A stretch of DNA of 64,000 nucleotides from Thalassotalea atypica. GTDB taxonomy: Bacteria; Pseudomonadota; Gammaproteobacteria; Enterobacterales; Alteromonadaceae. Positions 57,734 to 64,000 of this stretch are shown in pieces. The stretch covers positions 2,356,001-2,420,000 of the forward strand of contig NZ_AP027364.1 of NCBI RefSeq assembly GCF_030295975.1, in the 5' to 3' direction. Position numbers and translations under genes: made by a program. Within the stretch, counting starts at the first letter, position 1. The number at the start of each line of letters is the position of its first letter. A model generated the notes under the pieces. The model was not told where the DNA came from and did no database searches. It worked only from the letters and a program-made list of their open reading frames with translations.

Positions 57734-58822
57734 TTATGCTTTATGGCGCTCAGCGAATGCGTTCATAAAGTTAACTAAGGCAGCAACACCGTCAAGTGGC
57801 ATCGCATTATAAATGCTTGCACGCATACCACCGACTGAGCGATGTCCTTTAAGTGCAACTAAACCGGTACTTTTGGCTTCTGCCAAAAATGCATCATTTA
57901 ATGACTCATCATTAAGCCAAAAAGGAATATTCATTAATGATCGATTCTCATTTGAGATATCGTTTTTGTAAAAATCATTCCTATCCACTGTGCTATATAA
58001 TAACTCAGCTTTTTGACGGTTAATCTCAGCTATTGCTTTAACACCACCTATTTCTAACAACCACTCAAAAACTAAACCAGCCAAGTACCAAGCATAGGTT
58101 GGCGGCGTGTTATACATTGAGTCATTTTCTGCAGCTAGTTGATAGTTCAATACTGAAGGTGTTTGCTTGCTAGCACGTCCTAATAAATCTTCTCTTATGA
58201 TGACTAAGGTCAATCCCGACGGTCCAATATTTTTTTGTGCTCCCGCATAAATAACCCCGAATTTAGACACGTCAATCTCACGCGACAAAATAGTAGAAGA
58301 CATATCAGCAATTAGTGGAATACCGTCAGTTTCTGGTACGTCGAAAATCTCTATGCCATCAACCGTTTCATTAGGGCAATAATGAACATAAGCTGCATCT
58401 TTAGACAACTTCCACTGACTTGTTGGCAGGACCTGTGTTGTATCACTTTCTTTTGTGACAATATTTATGGTATTGATATTTCCATAATTAGCCGCCTCTT
58501 TTGCTGCCGCTTTAGACCATGAGCCTGATACTATGTAATCAGCCTTACCGTTTTCAGGAAGCAAATTTAGTGGTACCGCTGAGAATTGTCCACGACCACC
58601 GCCATGACAAAAGAGCACTTTATAGTTTGAAGGAATCGACATCAAGGTTCGCAAGTCAGCTTCTGCTTTTTTCGCAATTTCAATATATTCTTTACTGCGA
58701 TGGCTAAGCTCCATCACTGAACTACCAACATCATGCCAATTTACAAATTCACTTTGTGCTTTAAGCATTACTGGCTTAGGCAACATCGCTGGACCTGCAC
58801 AAAAATTGAACACCTCAGACAT
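57734..58822 (-). CDS. serC: Phosphoserine aminotransferase
   Basis: 362 aa PLP enzyme for serine (and pyridoxal) synthesis. The PLP Lys is 197 in [22 protein letters not shown] and the HRSKEY/GGGRGQF segments are typical. serC-aroA is a classical pair; 73 bp apart. Confidence 0.97.
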   Translation of the reverse strand: MSEVFNFCAGPAMLPKPVMLKAQSEFVNWHDVGSSVMELSHRSKEYIEIAKKAEADLRTLMSIPSNYKVLFCHGGGRGQFSAVPLNLLPENGKADYIVSGSWSKAAAKEAANYGNINTINIVTKESDTTQVLPTSQWKLSKDAAYVHYCPNETVDGIEIFDVPETDGIPLIADMSSTILSREIDVSKFGVIYAGAQKNIGPSGLTLVIIREDLLGRASKQTPSVLNYQLAAENDSMYNTPPTYAWYLAGLVFEWLLEIGGVKAIAEINRQKAELLYSTVDRNDFYKNDISNENRSLMNIPFWLNDESLNDAFLAEAKSTGLVALKGHRSVGGMRASIYNAMPLDGVAALVNFMNAFAERHKA

Positions 58823-58884
58823 CTTTACTTCCTTTACTAAACTATTAAATAACGTTTTTCTATTTCACCGATTTCTTTGCAAAA

Positions 58885-58911
58885 AAAATGGGCGGTTAAA
58901 CCGCCCATTTT
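58885..58911 (-). terminator. gyrA terminator
   Basis: Perfect 12-bp arms AAAATGGGCGGT/ACCGCCCATTTT around TAA, with a minus-strand T-run. Separates gyrA from serC. Confidence 0.93.
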
Positions 58912-58925
58912 ATTTTTATTAGCGG

Positions 58926-61640
58926 TTATTCTTCGGGATCCGAGAGGCTCTCATCATTCGAGAGTTCTTCAGTTGCTACTGCTATGTTCTCAGCAGCTTC
59001 TGATCCTTCAACTTCGCCTTGCTCATCTTCTGATGACAATACTTCAGTCTCTTCAATTTCATCAATACGTTGTAAAGCAACTACATGCTCATCTTCAGCA
59101 GTACGAATCAAACGAACACCTTGTGTATTACGACCAATAACACTGACCTCATTTACGCGAGTACGCACAAGAGTACCGTTGTCTGTGATCATCATGATTT
59201 CGTCATTTTCTTCGACTTGCACAGCACCAACAACTTTACCGTTACGTTCGCTGACTTTAATCGATACAACACCTTTAGTCGCACGACTTTTCGCTGGATA
59301 CTCGTCTAAGTCAGTTCGCTTACCGTAACCATTTTCAGTAACAGTCAATACTGGTCCGTCATTTTTAGGCACTATAAGTGAAACCACTTTTTGATCGCCC
59401 TCTAAACGAATACCACGAACACCTGTTGCAGTTCGGCCCATGGCACGTAACGCATGAAGTTCTTCACCTGTTTCAGGATCAATTTTCACTTCACCTGTTT
59501 CACTGTCCCGTTGCTTCTCATTAAAGCGTACAACTTTACCTTCATCAGAGAACAACATGATGTCGTTTTCGCCGTTAGTAATATCAACACCAATTAAGGT
59601 ATCGTCATCACGAAGATTCAAAGCAATAATACCGTTCGCACGTTGATTAGAGTATGCAGTCAACGGCGTTTTCTTCACTGTACCCGACGCTGTTGCCATG
59701 ATGATGAACTTATCATCTTCGTATTCACGCACAGGTAAAATTGCGGTAATTCTTTCATCGCTTTCCAATGGCAATAAGTTAACGATTGGACGACCTCTGG
59801 CTGTTCTGCTCGCTAATGGCAATTGATACACTTTTAACCAATAAAGCTTACCGCGATTTGAGAAACACAATATTGTATCGTGCGTATTGGCCACTAATAA
59901 ACGTTCGATGAAATCTTCTTCTTTCATCTTAGTCGCCGCTTTACCCTTACCGCCGCGGCGTTGAGCTTCGTAATCACTTAGTACTTGGTACTTAACATAA
60001 CCTTCATGTGAAAGTGTTACGACAACATCTTCTTCACAAATTAGGTCTTCTAACGATAAGTCATGTGACGCATTGGTGATTTCCGTACGACGTTCATCAC
60101 CAAATTCATCACGAATTAACTCTAATTCTTCACGGATGACTTCCATCAAACGTTCTGGTGAAGCCAGAATATGCATCAATTCAGCGATTAAATCTAATAA
60201 CTCTTTGTACTCGTTTAGAATCTTTTCATGTTCCATACCTGACAATTTATATAATTGCAGATCGACAATCGCTTTAGCCTGTTGAGGCGTTAAATAGTAT
60301 AAACCGTCTCGAATACCGTATTGTGGTTCTAGCCACTCAGGACGAGCCGCGTCATTACCAGCGGCTTCTAACATGCCACTCACATTGCCTAATGCCCAAC
60401 CTTGTGAAATTAGCTTTTCTTCAGCTTCTTTACGATTTGCTGAGCTTTTTACTAATTCGATGACTGGATCAATGTTCGCCAATGCTATCGACAAACCTTC
60501 TAAGATATGAGCGCGATCTCGTGCTTTACGCAATTCGAAAATGGTACGTCGAGTAACCACTTCACGACGATGCAATATAAAGGCATCTAACATTTCTTTT
60601 AGGTTGAATAATTTCGGCTGACCTTCAGTTAAAGCCACCATATTCAAACCAAAAGACACTTGCATTTGTGTAAGTTTGTACAAATTGTTTAATACAACTT
60701 CACCTACTTCACCACGCTTAACTTCAACAACCATACGCATGCCGTCTTTATCAGACTCATCACGCAAAGCAGAAATACCTTCTAATCGTTTCTCTTTGAC
60801 TAGCTCAGCCATTTTTTCAATCAGACGAGCCTTATTTACTTGATAAGGAAGCTCATGTACGACAATAGTTTCTTTACCAGTTTTGTCATCCACTTCAATT
60901 TCAGCACGAGCACGGATCTTAATTTTACCACGACCTGTATTGTAGGCGTCTTTGATACCGTTACGACCACTGATAATACCAGCTGTTGGGAAGTCAGGGC
61001 CTGGAATGTATTCCATTAAATCATCAATGCTAAGTTCGCTATTTTCTATTAATGCTAAACAGCCATTGATGACTTCGGTTAAGTTATGAGGTGGAATATT
61101 AGTCGCCATACCGACAGCGATACCTGAAGAGCCATTTACTAGCAATGCAGGAATTCGTGTAGGCATTACTGCTGGAATATGCTCAGTACCATCATAGTTG
61201 GGTACAAAATCAACAGTTTCTTTTTCAAGGTCGGCAAGAATAGAATGAGATATTTTGTTCATTCTAATTTCGGTATAACGCATAGCCGCTGCAGAGTCAC
61301 CATCGACAGAGCCAAAGTTACCCTGACCATCAACAAGCATATAACGCATTGAAAAGTCTTGTGCCATACGAACAATAGTATCGTAAACAGCAGTATCACC
61401 GTGAGGGTGATATTTACCGATCACATCACCAACAACACGAGCAGATTTTTTATATGGTTTATTCCAATCGTTACCTAGCACATTCATGGCGAATAGCACG
61501 CGTCTATGTACTGGTTTCAAACCATCGCGAACATCTGGAAGTGCGCGACCAACGATTACACTCATAGCGTAATCTAAATATGAGCTTTTAAGCTCATCTT
61601 CAATATTAATTGGAACGATTTCTTTTGCCAGATCGGACAT
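58926..61640 (-). CDS. gyrA: DNA gyrase subunit A
   Basis: 904 aa. Catalytic Tyr122 in AAMRYTEIR. The quinolone-resistance region reads Thr83 and Asp87 ([13 protein letters not shown]), the wild-type state in several genera, so no classical resistance change is seen. The C-terminal pinwheel has the GyrA box QRRGGKGK and is followed by a ~40-residue very acidic tail. ATG at 61640; monocistronic. Confidence 0.98.
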   Translation of the reverse strand: MSDLAKEIVPINIEDELKSSYLDYAMSVIVGRALPDVRDGLKPVHRRVLFAMNVLGNDWNKPYKKSARVVGDVIGKYHPHGDTAVYDTIVRMAQDFSMRYMLVDGQGNFGSVDGDSAAAMRYTEIRMNKISHSILADLEKETVDFVPNYDGTEHIPAVMPTRIPALLVNGSSGIAVGMATNIPPHNLTEVINGCLALIENSELSIDDLMEYIPGPDFPTAGIISGRNGIKDAYNTGRGKIKIRARAEIEVDDKTGKETIVVHELPYQVNKARLIEKMAELVKEKRLEGISALRDESDKDGMRMVVEVKRGEVGEVVLNNLYKLTQMQVSFGLNMVALTEGQPKLFNLKEMLDAFILHRREVVTRRTIFELRKARDRAHILEGLSIALANIDPVIELVKSSANRKEAEEKLISQGWALGNVSGMLEAAGNDAARPEWLEPQYGIRDGLYYLTPQQAKAIVDLQLYKLSGMEHEKILNEYKELLDLIAELMHILASPERLMEVIREELELIRDEFGDERRTEITNASHDLSLEDLICEEDVVVTLSHEGYVKYQVLSDYEAQRRGGKGKAATKMKEEDFIERLLVANTHDTILCFSNRGKLYWLKVYQLPLASRTARGRPIVNLLPLESDERITAILPVREYEDDKFIIMATASGTVKKTPLTAYSNQRANGIIALNLRDDDTLIGVDITNGENDIMLFSDEGKVVRFNEKQRDSETGEVKIDPETGEELHALRAMGRTATGVRGIRLEGDQKVVSLIVPKNDGPVLTVTENGYGKRTDLDEYPAKSRATKGVVSIKVSERNGKVVGAVQVEENDEIMMITDNGTLVRTRVNEVSVIGRNTQGVRLIRTAEDEHVVALQRIDEIEETEVLSSEDEQGEVEGSEAAENIAVATEELSNDESLSDPEE

Positions 61641-62071
61641 AAATCAATGGATCCCTACTAGTAGATTTTTTGAAATTATTATAATTTTTCGAACAAGGCA
61701 TACTAACATAAATTTCTGGGATGCCCTAACCGAAATTTAGCTTTAATTTACCTCTATAAAGCACCTTTTTAAAGAGTTTTTTAAAGCTTAGTGCTAAACA
61801 TAATAACCAATTGTTTTAATTAAATTTAACTTAACTTAGCCAAGACCTAAAATTACCGCTAGATAGATTAAAAATTATCTTTAAGGTTACTTTTCAAACA
61901 AAACCAATAATTAATTAAGAAAACCTGAATATTATTGAGTGAATTTCAACCAAAGTTATCACACCAATGAGTGTTACAAATTAGCGCGATAGTTTACATA
62001 GTTATTACAGTTTAAACGTTAAAAAAGAGTAAAATTATCCGCACATCCACAACATGACATAGGTTATTTCA
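61641..62071. other. Divergent promoter region of gyrA
   Basis: About 430 bp, very AT-rich, with no gene. A possible -10 box TAAAAT near 62029 could serve the small gene on the right. No clear operator or attenuator for gyrA was found. Confidence 0.4.
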
Positions 62072-62314
62072 ATGAGCAGTTTATATAAAACAGTGACGAT
62101 AATTTATTATGATGAAGAGTCTTTAGCACTAGAGCATGCTGTAGAAAGTTTTATCTGTTTAAATGGTGGCCGTGTCGAAATTCCTAGAAGTTTTAAAGAG
62201 AACAAATCCATCGTTGCTGTATGCGAAGGAAAGATTAACATTCTCAATAAACTCGGTGAGCGAGTTCAAGTTCTTGATGAACAAGTTTTTGAATCCGCCA
62301 CGGCATGTTATTAG
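62072..62314 (+). CDS. Small conserved-looking protein (TIGR02922-like), 80 aa
   Basis: Compact alpha/beta protein: KTVTIIYYD strand, EESLALEHAVESFICLNGGRVEIP, then SIVAVCEGKINILNKLGERVQ. It resembles the small TIGR02922 family known from Colwellia, Shewanella and relatives, function unknown, but this assignment is by memory. No signal peptide. Alone on the plus strand; the start is ATG with a weak ribosome site (TAGGT). Confidence 0.7.
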   Translation: MSSLYKTVTIIYYDEESLALEHAVESFICLNGGRVEIPRSFKENKSIVAVCEGKINILNKLGERVQVLDEQVFESATACY

Positions 62315-62399
62315 GGTCAAACTAGCAATGATGATTATTTAAGGCACTATGTCTTCAATTAATAGTGCTGACTAATTCTTGCTTTTCAAATGTTCCACA

Positions 62400-62930
62400 T
62401 TAGCTTTTGTTGCTTTCAAATTCTTTTCGCTTGTCTATCGCTTCATTGTAGACTTTCTCTTCCATTGCTTTATTAAGGCCTAACGCAAAATAGATTTCCG
62501 CTATTAAGAATAGCGGCCCAATAAGTAGTTGGTTTAAATCATCGACAAATGCTGGCTTAGCCTTTTCATAAGCATGCCCAATAAACTGCAATATCCACCC
62601 CCCAACAAAAACTCCTATTGCAATAACAATAACATGCTCGTGCCCTACAAATAGGTGTGTGCTGTAGATAATAGGACCAAAGATTATTAAAACCAATATT
62701 GCCATCGGGATATATAGAGCAACATAATACACAAGAGCAACCAAACCTATGATTGTCCCTAAACCAACAGATACCAACTCACTATTGATGGTAAAATCAA
62801 AACTTACAATATTAAGTAATAACGCTACTGACCATATGATCAGCGGAATGCCGATAAAGTGGGTTTTGATATTGCTGGTATTTAAATGAACACTTTTGTA
62901 AGTTGAGAGCTGATCTGTAATAGATTTCAT
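62400..62930 (-). CDS. Mpo1-like (DUF962) membrane protein
   Basis: 176 aa with four to five membrane helices. The family's histidines are visible in the N-terminal YKSVHLN and KTHFIGIP, and in VGHEHV and FIGHAYEKAKPA. Yeast Mpo1 is an Fe(II) dioxygenase that shortens 2-hydroxy fatty acids; bacterial members are mostly untested, so activity is inferred. The charged C-terminus faces the cytoplasm by the positive-inside rule. Convergent with the small gene; a weak hairpin (GCACTAT/ATAGTGC, 62344-62368) lies between. Confidence 0.85.
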   Translation of the reverse strand: MKSITDQLSTYKSVHLNTSNIKTHFIGIPLIIWSVALLLNIVSFDFTINSELVSVGLGTIIGLVALVYYVALYIPMAILVLIIFGPIIYSTHLFVGHEHVIVIAIGVFVGGWILQFIGHAYEKAKPAFVDDLNQLLIGPLFLIAEIYFALGLNKAMEEKVYNEAIDKRKEFESNKS

Positions 62931-63026
62931 TTTTAATTATTATTTTAAGATGAACTTACCGTCAATTTAACGACAAAAACAAACAAAATCAATCAAACTT
63001 CTGCAAAAATGCTGCTAAAATTCATT

Positions 63027-64000
63027 TCAATGAGATGTTTCTGTTTTCTTATGTCGGCCCAAGAAGTATAAACCACTGCCTGCAATCATAAATAGCGCCG
63101 TCATAAGCCAAGAGTTTACGCTAGCTTGAATGGAAAGCCATAAGCACACGCACAATGCACTTAAGGGTATAACTAATCCCAACGGCAGTCGCCATTGCCC
63201 TTTTGATCTTAACTCTGGCTGTAGTTTTACCAGTGCAGCAATAGCTATAAAATAACCAATTAGTCGTGCCAACGAACTCACGATGGCAAGCCAAATAAAG
63301 CTGCCGGTAATAGCTAAAAAGCCAGCAACGATGACTAAAAATAAAATGGCATTACGTGGAATTTTCTCTTCCGATGTGACTTTGGCAAACCATGAAGGAA
63401 AATTCCCCTGCTCCGCTAGCGCATAAGTCATTCTAGGCGCGGTGAAAATGACTGTAGATAAGTTACCCGCAATAGAAATGATTGCCGCAACAGTAATAAT
63501 CACAGCTCCTATATCACCAGTCATCGTCGATGCGGCTGCAGCTATGGGTGCCTCAGTAGAGGCCAAATTAGGCAACACTGACACCGCTATTGCTTGAATA
63601 CAAAAATATAAAACAGCAGTAGTAATCAATGTCAGGACTAATGCCTTGGCAATATTCTTAGTTGGATTTTCACTTTCTCCTGCAGGTACTAACGCTCCTT
63701 CAAAACCGATAAATGCATAAACCAACAGAAGTAACGTTGCTTCCATTTGTGAAAATGGCATTGGTTCAAATAATATCAATTTTTCTGGTTCTAAGTGGAA
63801 AAACCCAACAGCAATAAAAAGTATTAAAGGCAATATTTTCAACATGGTGATGCTCTTTAATACCAACATGGTCTTTCTAACGCCAAGCAAGTTAATTGCA
63901 GTTAACATACTCAGTACACAAACAAGGGAAATGATTTTTAAAAAGCCTTCATTAAATGGCGGGTAGATAAAGCCAAGGTACAAAACCAACGCGTTGCTGT
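63027..64000 (-). CDS. APC-family amino-acid permease, N-terminus cut by window edge
   Basis: At least 323 residues are in frame, with about eight membrane helices. LLVYAFIGFEGALVPAGESENPTKNIAKAL is the characteristic TM6-loop region of APC transporters, and RMTYALAEQGNFPSWFAKV is the TM8 cytoplasmic stretch. Full members have about 430-450 residues, so roughly the first three helices are missing. Substrate unknown; the nearest relatives are amino-acid/polyamine transporters. Confidence 0.88.
   Translation of the reverse strand, partial: SNALVLYLGFIYPPFNEGFLKIISLVCVLSMLTAINLLGVRKTMLVLKSITMLKILPLILFIAVGFFHLEPEKLILFEPMPFSQMEATLLLLVYAFIGFEGALVPAGESENPTKNIAKALVLTLITTAVLYFCIQAIAVSVLPNLASTEAPIAAAASTMTGDIGAVIITVAAIISIAGNLSTVIFTAPRMTYALAEQGNFPSWFAKVTSEEKIPRNAILFLVIVAGFLAITGSFIWLAIVSSLARLIGYFIAIAALVKLQPELRSKGQWRLPLGLVIPLSALCVCLWLSIQASVNSWLMTALFMIAGSGLYFLGRHKKTETSH

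Overview
This is a 64 kb stretch of AT-rich chromosome from a marine-type gammaproteobacterium. Several features point to Alteromonadales, most likely a Colwelliaceae member such as Colwellia or Thalassotalea: the 180-kDa NAD-glutamate dehydrogenase, the acnD/prpF form of the methylcitrate cycle under a GntR regulator, the order fabH-fabD-fabG-acpP-fabF, pilZ between holB and tatD, and gyrA-serC-aroA-cmk-rpsA-ihfB-lapA-lapB-pyrF. The placement is inferred from gene order and protein resemblance; no 16S rRNA or other marker is present. Almost every gene lies on the minus strand. Only maf, rne and one small gene near gyrA are on the plus strand. No tRNA, rRNA, CRISPR array, prophage or complete insertion sequence was seen.

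Layout. 1-2.75 kb is the accessory part: a truncated NTF2/SnoaL-like gene with a GTG start, a DUF3667 zinc-ribbon membrane protein, an unrecognised membrane protein, a ~270 bp MITE-like element with ~30 bp terminal inverted repeats, and a gene remnant. 2.75-8.7 kb holds pyrD (TTG start) and the giant gdhB, separated by a terminator. 9-16.1 kb is a four-gene envelope operon (DUF1302, DUF1329, YCF48-like, MMPL/RND) bounded by a terminator and a 24-bp near-perfect palindrome; this is the least understood system in the window. 16.2-20.6 kb carries pepN with a coupled DUF2835 gene, and nhaC. 20.7-25.7 kb carries msrC, an unknown 96-aa gene, proQ and prc as one operon, plus a DUF2057-SIMPL pair.

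25.9-33.1 kb is the propionate (2-methylcitrate) locus, transcribed prpR(GntR)-prpB-prpC-acnD-prpF. A clear sigma70-type promoter is bracketed by two TTGTCGACAA-type palindromes, and RNA hairpins sit at the prpC/acnD and acnD/prpF junctions. The next ~600 bp is non-coding but holds a hexamer tandem repeat and a strong plus-strand terminator with no gene in front of it, so it may encode a small RNA. 33.6-44.4 kb is the fatty-acid and phospholipid cluster yceD-rpmF-plsX-fabH-fabD-fabG-acpP-fabF followed by pabC-mltG-tmk-holB-pilZ-tatD. 44.5-50.3 kb has maf, a HAD phosphatase, rluC and, divergently, rne with a structured leader and a 16-copy 18-nt repeat in its acidic tail. 50.4-61.6 kb runs gyrA-serC-aroA-cmk-rpsA-ihfB-lapA-lapB-pyrF, with comEA between pyrF and rne. 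The right end has a small conserved-looking gene, an Mpo1-like membrane protein and a truncated amino-acid permease.

How the genes work together. Most of the window is housekeeping: pyrimidine, aromatic amino acid, serine and fatty acid synthesis, ribosomal proteins and RNA decay, and DNA topology. Two catabolic modules stand out: glutamate oxidation (GdhB) and propionate oxidation (Prp). The envelope operon at 9-16 kb may handle a hydrophobic substrate, but its cargo cannot be read from the sequence.
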